Source of the DNA: Aeromonas piscicola
Lineage (GTDB): Bacteria; Pseudomonadota; Gammaproteobacteria; Enterobacterales; Aeromonadaceae
Reading direction: 5' to 3'
NCBI RefSeq assembly: GCF_000820005.1
Contig: NZ_CDBL01000090.1
Coordinates: 1 to 64,000 of the forward strand
Length of the DNA: 64,000 nucleotides
This document shows, in pieces, positions 26,785-33,730 of this stretch (position 1 is its first letter; the number at the start of each line of letters is the position of its first letter). The position numbers and the translations under genes were made by a program. Under the pieces are notes generated by a model. The model was not told the DNA's origin. It saw nothing but the letters and a program-made list of their open reading frames with translations, and made no database searches.

Positions 26785-27115
26785 AGGGAGGATCCACTTA
26801 ATAGATCTTAAGGATCTTTAGATCGATCTTTTATTGGATCTTTTATTAGGATCCACCATTTCTGTTGATAAGCGCTTTTTGATCATAAAGATCATCTGGT
26901 TAAAGGCGATCTCAGCTTGTGGAAAAGCTTGGATCCTGGCCCCGTGAACAGGGGGATAACCAGTGCTTTTATACACAGGCGGCTAGCGGGCTGGATCTCA
27001 TACATGGATAACTATAGGTTTTGCAGAGCTTTACACGGTAGTTATGCACATTACCCCCGGTCGTTGTGGGTAACCATGTAGAACAAGTCGTCAGGATCAA
27101 TCTGTTAATAACCTG
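26785..27115. other. oriC: Chromosomal replication origin oriC
   Basis: The 509-bp gap between mnmG and mioC has the E. coli-type layout. AT-rich 13-mers lie at 26804-26849. DnaA boxes follow: TGTTGATAA (26863-26871), TGTGGAAAA (26918-26926), perfect TTATACACA (26969-26977), perfect TTATGCACA (27042-27050), TGTGGGTAA (27065-27073) and TGTTAATAA (27103-27111). About twenty GATC sites fall in roughly 500 bp. A weak IHF-like match lies at 26890-26902. Limits are approximate. No gene is present in the gap. Confidence 0.93.
26804..26849 (+). repeat. DNA-unwinding element 13-mers of oriC
   Basis: Four GATCTT-led 13-mers overlap or abut here. The last two, GATCTTTTATTGG (26825-26837) and GATCTTTTATTAG (26837-26849), differ by one base and are offset by exactly 12 bp. 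The last differs from the E. coli right 13-mer at a single base. This is where DnaA-ATP should melt the duplex. Confidence 0.88.
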
Positions 27116-27180
27116 GTGGATAGCGATCTGGGGATAAACGGGGAGATCAAGGCTTTTCTGCCGGATCTCCCAGACCCTGA

Positions 27181-27630
27181 TCAGGCGATCAACGGCATCC
27201 AGCCCTGGATCCAGGCTTCTGCTGCATCTTCCGGGATCTCGTGCTGGGTGACATCTATGTCGAGACGATCCCCGATCCGGCTGGCACCGCACTCGGCCAG
27301 CAGCCGATCCAGCGTCTTGCCACCCTGGCAAAAGGTGTCATAACTACTGTCGCCGAGGGCGATCACTCCATATTTCAAGGCATTAAGATCCGGATGCTGC
27401 TCGGCAAGATCCTTGGCGAAGGGTTGCAGGTTGTCGGGCACATCGCCGGCGCCGTGGGTGGAAGTGACCACCAGCAGGATGGCGTCCGGCTCGGCGAGCA
27501 CCTCGTCCAGCGTGGCCGGATTGTGGATCTCGGCCTGATGGCCTGCCTGTTCCAGCAGGTTGGCGACGTGGTCTGCGACATATTCGGCGGCGCCCAGCAT
27601 GGAGCCGACGACGAGATTGAGTTTGGCCAT
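27181..27630 (-). CDS. mioC: Flavodoxin-like protein MioC
   Basis: MioC is a small FMN-binding flavodoxin beside oriC. In E. coli it supports biotin synthase activity in vitro, and its transcription enters the origin. The 149-residue protein has the flavodoxin N-terminus LNLVVGSMLGAAEYVADHV, the TSTHGAGDVPDN FMN loop (about 57-68) and YGVIALGDSSYDTFC. It is read toward oriC. The coding region holds about ten GATC sites in 450 bp, far more than expected. Confidence 0.95.
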   Translation of the reverse strand: MAKLNLVVGSMLGAAEYVADHVANLLEQAGHQAEIHNPATLDEVLAEPDAILLVVTSTHGAGDVPDNLQPFAKDLAEQHPDLNALKYGVIALGDSSYDTFCQGGKTLDRLLAECGASRIGDRLDIDVTQHEIPEDAAEAWIQGWMPLIA

Positions 27631-27677
27631 GGAATGGATCCTGAAAAATGCGGAACCCGGATTCTACCGTCAAAGGG

Positions 27678-27686
27678 TGTGGATAA
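27678..27686 (+). promoter_or_regulatory. DnaA box upstream of mioC
   Basis: TGTGGATAA is a perfect high-affinity DnaA box, 48 bp upstream of the mioC start, with TATGGATAA and AGGGATAA variants directly following. DnaA represses mioC in E. coli through comparable boxes. Confidence 0.75.
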
Positions 27687-27852
27687 ATATGGATAAAGCT
27701 TAGGGATAATGGATCCTCTTTTCTTTTCTTATATAGAGCTGGATCCCTCGCTTTCCTCTTTCCTCCGATCTTTTTAGCAGAGATGTCCCCGTCTGCTCCC
27801 CTTCTCTTCTACCCAAAAGCCGTCTGTTTGATACGTTAAGTAACAATGCATA

Positions 27853-27867
27853 TGCAAATGATTGGCA
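27853..27867 (+). promoter_or_regulatory. Fur box of the siderophore locus
   Basis: TGCAAATGATTGGCA is a near-perfect 7-1-7 inverted repeat with 10 of 14 matches to the Fur consensus. It lies about 140 bp upstream of the receptor gene, and an AATTATTGAATC stretch continues the AT-rich promoter. Confidence 0.65.
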
Positions 27868-28004
27868 ATTATTGAATCGATTCGATCATGGCTCCTGTAG
27901 TAGCATGACGCTGCTTTATTCGCCTGAGGAACCGGGCCGACCGGCATGACCGGGCACCAATAATAAGAAACCAGAAACAACTCATTGATATTTGAGACAC
28001 TTAT

Positions 28005-30110
28005 ATGATTGTGCAAAAAAACACCCCAATCGCAGCGATGCGAAAGAGAGGGGCACAGCATCTGCTGCCGCTCTCCTGCCTGCTGGCAAGCCTGCAAGTG
28101 CTGGCTGAACAACCGAAAGAACTGCCCAAGGCCAGCGAAACCATGGTGGTCACCGGCACTGCCATGAAGGTGGAAGTGCCCATGGCCGAGACGCCTCGCG
28201 CCGTCTCCGTGGTCAATCGCGAGGATCTGGATCAGCGCGCCGTGCAGCAGCTTGACGAGTCCCTGCGCTACCGCTCCGGTGTGCTCACCGGCCTCTATGG
28301 CTCCGACAACAATACCGACTGGTTCAAAGTGCGCGGCTTTGATGCCGCCTCCTATCTGGACGGCAACCGCCTGTTCGGCACCGGTTACTATGTCTGGACA
28401 CCCGAGCCGTTCGGCCTGGAGAGCGTGGAAGTGCTGAAAGGGCCGGCCTCGATCCTCTACGGCGAGGCGCCTCCCGGCGGCGTGATCAATGCCATCAGCA
28501 AGCGGCCGACCGCCACCCCGCAGGGGCTGCTGGATCTGCAGCTGGGCAGCCGGGATCATCGCCAGATCGGGGTGGATGTCTCTGATGCGCTGACCGACAA
28601 CAGCCGCTACCGCATGGTTGCCCTCTATAAAGAGCGTGATGGCGTGCTGGATGGCACCTACAACGATCGCGTCTATCTGGCGCCGAGCGTGACCTTTGAT
28701 CTCTCGGATCGCACCAGCCTGACCCTGCTGGCCAGCTTGCTGCACGACGAAGGGGTGCCGACCAACGGCTTCTTCCCGGTTTACGGCACCCTCAATACCA
28801 GCGGTGGACAGATCGATCCCTCCACCAACCTGAGCCAGCCGGATTACGATCGCAACCGCAATACCCAGATCTCCACCGGTTACGAGCTGGCCCACCAGCT
28901 CAACCAGACCTGGGAGTTCAAGCAGAACGTCCGCTTCAACTACAACGATCTGCTGCTGCGTCAGACCTATATCTTCCCGACCTATGAAGGCACCACCGCC
29001 TTCCGCGGTCTGGTCTACCGGGATGGCAACACCAAGAGTGCCACCATGGACAACCAGATGGTGGGGTACTGGAACACCGACAGCACGGAACAGACCCTGC
29101 TGCTGGGGCTGGATCTGCAGCGTCACATCAATGAAGGCCAGGAAGCCGACAACTACGGCATGGGCTCCATCAACACCATGAACCCGGATTACAGCGGCTT
29201 CCCCGGTTTTGATGAATCTACAGCCACCCATCAGAAGAGCACCAAGGGCCAGAGCGGCCTCTACGCCCAGCACCAGGTTCGCTGGGACGATCGCTGGTTG
29301 CTGACCGGCGGCGGTCGCTTCGACTACGTGGAGACCCACAACATCAGCGAAGCCAAGGGCAAGAACGAGAAGCAGTATGATCACGAGCTCTCCCTCTCCG
29401 GCAGCCTGATGTACCTGGCCGACAACGGTCTCTCTCCTTATATTGCCTACGCCGAGTCGTTCGAGGTGTTGCCCGGGATCGATCCCAACACCAGCGAGTC
29501 CTACAAGCCGCTCAAGGGCACCCTGTATGAGACTGGCGTCAAGTACGCGCCCAGCTTCCTCGACGGCTACATCAACATGGCCCTGTTCGATCTGGAGCAG
29601 ACCAACTCGCTGGTCTCCACCGGTTCAGGCCAGCAGACCCAGGCCGGCGAAGTGACCTCCCGGGGTGTCGAGCTGGAGGGGAGTGTGCAGGCCACGGAGG
29701 CACTGCGTCTCACCGCCGCTTACACCTATACCGATGCCAAGACCAACGACACCGGCAAGGGCGATCGCCGTGCCAGCCTGATCCCGCGCCACCAGGCCTC
29801 CTTCTGGGGCAACTACAAGGTGCAGCAGGGGCCGGTTTCTGGTCTGGAACTGGGATCCGGCGTGCGTTATGTCGGCTCCAGTGTCGGCATAGGTGCCGTG
29901 AATGCGGACTACACCCCCATCTATGGTTCGGCCCAGGTACCGGCCCATACCGTGTGGGATGCGATGATCGGGTATGACTTTGCCAAGAACTGGCGAGCCC
30001 AGCTCAACGTCAACAACCTGCTGGGTGATACCTATGTGGCGAGCTGTGACTACTACTGCTACTACGGTGAGCCGCGTAGCGTAGTGGGCAGCATCAACTA
30101 CCGCTGGTAA
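28005..30110 (+). CDS. TonB-dependent hydroxamate siderophore receptor (FhuA/FoxA-like)
   Basis: This is a 701-residue outer-membrane receptor. It has a signal sequence ending near LQVLAEQ and a TonB box-like stretch with the TMVVTGT start. The plug domain (about 50-165) contains WFKVRGFDAASYLDGN and GEAPPGGVINAISKRP, and the beta-barrel ends in aromatic YRW. The two closely spaced cysteines near the C-terminus (CDYYCYYGEPRSV) are shared with FhuA and FoxA receptors. An alternative start at the internal MRKRGAQ gives a tidier signal peptide. The exact siderophore (ferrichrome, ferrioxamine or other) cannot be told from sequence. Confidence 0.9.
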   Translation: MIVQKNTPIAAMRKRGAQHLLPLSCLLASLQVLAEQPKELPKASETMVVTGTAMKVEVPMAETPRAVSVVNREDLDQRAVQQLDESLRYRSGVLTGLYGSDNNTDWFKVRGFDAASYLDGNRLFGTGYYVWTPEPFGLESVEVLKGPASILYGEAPPGGVINAISKRPTATPQGLLDLQLGSRDHRQIGVDVSDALTDNSRYRMVALYKERDGVLDGTYNDRVYLAPSVTFDLSDRTSLTLLASLLHDEGVPTNGFFPVYGTLNTSGGQIDPSTNLSQPDYDRNRNTQISTGYELAHQLNQTWEFKQNVRFNYNDLLLRQTYIFPTYEGTTAFRGLVYRDGNTKSATMDNQMVGYWNTDSTEQTLLLGLDLQRHINEGQEADNYGMGSINTMNPDYSGFPGFDESTATHQKSTKGQSGLYAQHQVRWDDRWLLTGGGRFDYVETHNISEAKGKNEKQYDHELSLSGSLMYLADNGLSPYIAYAESFEVLPGIDPNTSESYKPLKGTLYETGVKYAPSFLDGYINMALFDLEQTNSLVSTGSGQQTQAGEVTSRGVELEGSVQATEALRLTAAYTYTDAKTNDTGKGDRRASLIPRHQASFWGNYKVQQGPVSGLELGSGVRYVGSSVGIGAVNADYTPIYGSAQVPAHTVWDAMIGYDFAKNWRAQLNVNNLLGDTYVASCDYYCYYGEPRSVVGSINYRW

Positions 30111-30113
30111 TAG

Positions 30114-30149
30114 AGGAGGGTGGGGGCCCAGGCTCCCACCCTCCTTTTT
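30114..30149 (+). terminator. Terminator after siderophore receptor
   Basis: A 10-bp stem, GGAGGGTGGG pairing with CCCACCCTCC, is followed by T5. It separates the receptor from yojI, so yojI-fhuCDB probably has its own promoter (TAGAAT near 30178). Confidence 0.88.
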
Positions 30150-30193
30150 CCCTGCACATTGCTTCTGGCATATCTCTAGAATACCGGTCCGTT

Positions 30194-31840
30194 ATGGAAC
30201 TCTTGTCTCTGGTTTACCGCCAATATCGTTGGCCCTTCATTGCCATTACCCTGCTCAGCCTGCTCAGCGCAGTGAGCGGGATAGGTGTCATTGCCTTTAT
30301 CAATCACTCTCTTGTCGAATCCGTCGGTGATCCGCTGCCGGTACTTGGCCAACTGCTTGGCCTGATCCTGTTGCTGCTGGTGATCACTCTCGGCTCTCAA
30401 TTGGGCCTGACCACACTCGGTCATCATTTTGTCTACCGGTTGCGGGGCCGTCTGCTCAAGCAACTGCTGGATACCGATGTCGCCCGCATTCGCCAGCTTG
30501 GCCAGGGGCCGCTGCTGGCGTCCCTCTCCAGCGACATAGGCCAGATCACCATCGCCTTCGTGCGCCTGCCCGAGCTGGTGCAGGGGCTGGTGCTCACCCT
30601 GGGCTCAGCCCTCTATCTCGGCTGGCTCTCACCGGCCCTGCTCGGCGTCACAGCACTCTGGGTCACAGTCACCATGGTGGTGGGCTGGCTGTTGGTGAAC
30701 CGTGTTTATCGCCATCTCTCCCATATGCGTCAGGCGGAGGATCGCCTTTACCAGAACTATCAGGCCATCATAGCCGGCAGCAAGGAGCTGGCGCTCAACC
30801 GCGAGCGGGCCCATTTCGTCTACCACCAGCTCTATGAGCAGAACGCCCGTGACTATCGCCAGCAGATCATACGCGCCGACACCTATCACCTGAGCGCGGT
30901 GAACTGGTCGAATATCATGATGCTGGGGGCCATAGGCCTGGTCTTCTTCCTGGCCAATGGCCTCGGCTGGGCCAACACCAATGTGGCCGCCACCTTCGCG
31001 CTGACCCTGCTGTTCCTGCGCACCCCTTTGTTGCAGGGGATTGGCGCCCTGCCGACTCTGCTCTCCGCCCAGGTGGCGTTCGACAAGATAGCCGCACTGG
31101 CGCTGGCCGAGCCGGATCCCGACTTCCCGCTGCCACCGGCACCCCATGCCTGGCAACGCATCCAGCTGGAGCAGGTGAGCTTTCACTATCAGGGGGAGGG
31201 TGGCTTCGCGGTGGGCCCCATCAATCTGGTGATCGAGCGGGGGGAGCAAGTCTTCATCATAGGTGGCAACGGCTCCGGCAAGTCGACCCTTGCCATGCTG
31301 CTGACCGGTCTCTATCAGCCTGTGTCGGGCCGGATCCTGCTGGATGGTGAACCCGTCACGGATCGCAACGCCTATCTGGCGCTCTTCTCCGCCATCTTCA
31401 CCGACTATCACCTGTTCCAGCATTTGCTGGGGCCGGAGCCCAAGGCCGAGCTGGTGGCCGAGTGGCTGGATCGGTTGCAGATGGGCAGCAAGCTCGCCAT
31501 AGAGGACAATTTTATCGCCGATATCGACCTCTCCCAGGGGCAGCGCAAGCGGGTCGCCCTGCTGCTGGCACTGGCCGAGCAGCGCGAGGTGATGCTGTTT
31601 GATGAATGGGCTGCGGATCAGGATCCCCAGTTCCGCCGCATCTTCTATCAGCTGCTGCTGCCGCGCCTCAAGGCAATGGGCAAGACGGTGATCGCCATCA
31701 GCCACGACGATCACTACTTCCCGCTGGCCGATCGTCTGCTAGAGATGCGCCAGGGCCAGCTCACCGAGCTGACCGGTGAACGGCGCGAGCAGGTCAGCCA
31801 GGATGCCGTCGCCCATCTGGATTGCGAGGTGCCGGCTTGA
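30194..31840 (+). CDS. yojI: ABC exporter YojI (cyclic-peptide / microcin J25 exporter family)
   Basis: This is a 548-residue half-transporter with six membrane helices (about 10-290) and an ATPase domain (about 325-540). It shows Walker A GGNGSGKSTLAML, the signature LSQGQRKRVALLLALAE, and Walker B VMLFDEWAADQDP. Long stretches such as FHLSAVNWSNIMMLGAIGL-like (here YHLSAVNWSNIMMLG) match E. coli YojI, which exports microcin J25 through TolC. The same family includes siderophore-precursor exporters such as PvdE. Placement between a FhuA-like receptor and FhuCDB is unusual, and suggests a role with the imported siderophore or with peptides that enter through the receptor. Confidence 0.9.
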   Translation: MELLSLVYRQYRWPFIAITLLSLLSAVSGIGVIAFINHSLVESVGDPLPVLGQLLGLILLLLVITLGSQLGLTTLGHHFVYRLRGRLLKQLLDTDVARIRQLGQGPLLASLSSDIGQITIAFVRLPELVQGLVLTLGSALYLGWLSPALLGVTALWVTVTMVVGWLLVNRVYRHLSHMRQAEDRLYQNYQAIIAGSKELALNRERAHFVYHQLYEQNARDYRQQIIRADTYHLSAVNWSNIMMLGAIGLVFFLANGLGWANTNVAATFALTLLFLRTPLLQGIGALPTLLSAQVAFDKIAALALAEPDPDFPLPPAPHAWQRIQLEQVSFHYQGEGGFAVGPINLVIERGEQVFIIGGNGSGKSTLAMLLTGLYQPVSGRILLDGEPVTDRNAYLALFSAIFTDYHLFQHLLGPEPKAELVAEWLDRLQMGSKLAIEDNFIADIDLSQGQRKRVALLLALAEQREVMLFDEWAADQDPQFRRIFYQLLLPRLKAMGKTVIAISHDDHYFPLADRLLEMRQGQLTELTGERREQVSQDAVAHLDCEVPA

Positions 31841-31886
31841 TGCCGGCCCCGATGAGACTGGCATCAGGCCAGCACAGGAATTGCTT

Positions 31887-32651
31887 ATGTTTGAGATGAA
31901 AGCCGCCAGCTTCGCGGTAAACGACCGCCAGTTGCTGCACCCCACTGACCTGCGTTTCGAGCAGGGACAGGTCTATGGCCTCATAGGCCACAACGGTTCC
32001 GGCAAATCCACCCTGCTCAAGTTGCTGGCGCGCCAACAGCCCCTGAGCGAGGGTGAGATCCTGTTCGATGACAAGCCGCTGCAAGCGTGGGGCAACCGGG
32101 ACTTCGCCCGTCAGGTGGCCTATCTGCCCCAGCATCTGCCGAGTGCCGAGAACCTGCTCGGGCGCGAGCTGGTGGAGATGGGCCGCTATCCCTGGCGCGG
32201 CCTGCTTGGCCGGATGGGGGCGGAGGATCAGCGTCAGGTCGACAGGGCCATCGCCCTCACTCATACCGAACGCTTTGCCGATCGGCTGGTGGATACCCTC
32301 TCCGGTGGCGAGCGGGGGCGGGTCTGGCTGGCCATGCTGCTGGCGCAGGAGAGCCGCTTCATCTTGCTGGACGAGCCGCTGGCAGCGCTGGATGTGGCCC
32401 ATCAGGTGGAGGTGCTGACTTTGGTCAGGCAACTCAGCCGTCAGCTCAACCTCGGCGTTATCATAGTCATCCACGACATCAACATGGCTTCCCGCTTCTG
32501 CGATCGGCTGGTGGCGCTGCACTCGGGTCGTCTGCTTACCCATGGCGAGCCAGAGCGGATCATGACCAGCGAGACCCTGCACGCCATCTATGGCATCTCT
32601 ATGGAGGTCATTCGTCACCCGGCCCATGACCACGCCATCGCCATCGTTTAG
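31887..32651 (+). CDS. fhuC: Iron-hydroxamate ABC transporter ATPase FhuC
   Basis: FhuC powers import of ferric hydroxamates through FhuB. The 254-residue protein has Walker A GHNGSGKSTLLK, the Q-loop in AYLPQHLPSAENLLGRELV, the signature LSGGERGRVWLAMLLAQ, and Walker B FILLDEPLAALD. I chose the ATG at MFEMKAASF because it follows a purine-rich CAGGAA. Longer starts overlap yojI. Its last 28 codons are duplicated just downstream. Confidence 0.94.
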   Translation: MFEMKAASFAVNDRQLLHPTDLRFEQGQVYGLIGHNGSGKSTLLKLLARQQPLSEGEILFDDKPLQAWGNRDFARQVAYLPQHLPSAENLLGRELVEMGRYPWRGLLGRMGAEDQRQVDRAIALTHTERFADRLVDTLSGGERGRVWLAMLLAQESRFILLDEPLAALDVAHQVEVLTLVRQLSRQLNLGVIIVIHDINMASRFCDRLVALHSGRLLTHGEPERIMTSETLHAIYGISMEVIRHPAHDHAIAIV

Positions 32652-32669
32652 ATAAGGCTTGTTATCCCG

Positions 32670-32789
32670 ATGAGTTTATTTGTACCCATATCACTGCAGA
32701 CTGGCGAGACCCTGCACTCCATGTACCATGGCATCCCGATGGAGGTCATGCGCCACCCGGCTCATGCCCATGCCATCGCCATCATCTAG
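32670..32789 (+). pseudogene. Duplicated 3' fragment of fhuC
   Basis: A 39-codon ORF lies between fhuC and fhuD. Its last 28 codons copy the fhuC tail: ETLHSMYHGIPMEVMRHP in the fragment against ETLHAIYGISMEVIRHP in fhuC, and both end in HAIAI plus one residue before a TAG stop. One extra codon (CAT) is present. The first ten residues (MSLFVPISLQ) do not match FhuC. It is best read as the remnant of a second fhuC copy. Whether the 39-residue peptide is made is unknown. Confidence 0.82.
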
Positions 32790-32803
32790 CCGGGACAGCT
32801 ATC

Positions 32804-33730
32804 TTGATATCTTCATTGAAAAGGGCTGGCTGGCTGCTCTGCCTGCTGGCTCCATTGGGATTGCAGGCCAGTCCGGCGAGCCAGAGTGCCACCACCGATA
32901 CCGCTCGGCCGAGTGAGCACACACAGGTACCACGGATTGCCACCGTCGACTGGACCATAGCCGAAACCCTGCTGGCGCTGGGGGTGACCCCGCTGGCGGT
33001 GGGGGATGTCAGCGCCTACCGCGCCTGGGTCGGCGAGCCGCTGCTGCCGGCCGATGTGGTGGATATAGGCCTGCGGGCTCAACCCAATCGCGAGCTGCTG
33101 GCCGAGTTGAAACCCGATCGCATCCTCATCTCCCCGCTGGCGGCGCCGCTGGCGCCGACCCTGTCCCGCATCGCCCCCGTGCAGTCCATCGCCCTCTATG
33201 ATCCGCAAACCGATCTGTGGCAGCGGCTCCATGAGGCGACCCTGACCATAGCTGCGCTGGTGAACAAAACGGCCGAGGCGAACGTGCTGCTGACAGATTT
33301 GAATCGGGATCTCGAGCAGATGAAACAGACCCTGCCGGTGGAGCTGCCGCCCCTGCTGGTGGTGCAGTTTATCGATGAGCGCCATGTGCGGGTGTTCGGC
33401 CGCCACAGCCTGTTCGAGGCCGTGATGCAGCGACTCGGCCTGCGCAATGCCTGGCAGGGAGAGACCAATGCCTGGGGCTTCTCGGTGGCCAGCATAGAGC
33501 AGTTCATGGCGCTGCCAGCCGCGCGGCTGGTGGTGGTGGATCCCATCCCGGTCGGGGTGAGCGAGCGGCTGCAGGAGCCCGGCCTGTGGCAGCATTTGCC
33601 GCTGGTGCAGCAGGCCCCGGTACTGCATCTGCCCGCGGTCTGGAGCTTCGGTGGTGTGCTCGCCGCCCGCCGCTTTGCTAGCCTGCTCAACGAGGCATTG
33701 CAGAAGGATGCCAGCGGAGATAGCCAATGA
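32804..33730 (+). CDS. fhuD: Periplasmic iron-hydroxamate binding protein FhuD
   Basis: FhuD carries the ferric siderophore from the outer membrane to FhuB. The 308-residue protein has a signal peptide (ends near LQASP), the periplasmic-binding fold with TVDWTIAETLLALGVTPLAVGD near 45-66, and a GFSVASIEQFMAL segment near the C-lobe. No ATG is suitable. The frame begins at TTG 32804, with a second TTG at 32816, so start choice is uncertain. Its stop overlaps fhuB as ATGA. Confidence 0.88.
   Translation: MISSLKRAGWLLCLLAPLGLQASPASQSATTDTARPSEHTQVPRIATVDWTIAETLLALGVTPLAVGDVSAYRAWVGEPLLPADVVDIGLRAQPNRELLAELKPDRILISPLAAPLAPTLSRIAPVQSIALYDPQTDLWQRLHEATLTIAALVNKTAEANVLLTDLNRDLEQMKQTLPVELPPLLVVQFIDERHVRVFGRHSLFEAVMQRLGLRNAWQGETNAWGFSVASIEQFMALPAARLVVVDPIPVGVSERLQEPGLWQHLPLVQQAPVLHLPAVWSFGGVLAARRFASLLNEALQKDASGDSQ

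Larger units (their letters stand above)
27631..28004. other. Divergent regulatory gap between mioC and the siderophore receptor
   Basis: No gene is supported in this 374-bp gap. It holds the mioC promoter region with a perfect DnaA box near 27.68 kb, several further GGATAA motifs and GATC sites on the left side, and a Fur box with the receptor promoter on the right side. Confidence 0.7.

Noticed and set aside
27774..29384. 536-codon open frame antisense to the siderophore receptor
   Set aside because: Shadow of the receptor gene on the plus strand. It crosses the Fur box and promoter region.
32680..32916. 78-codon ORF between fhuC and fhuD
   Set aside because: It is in a different frame from the recognisable fhuC-tail copy and gives an Arg/Ser/Cys-rich product with no sense.
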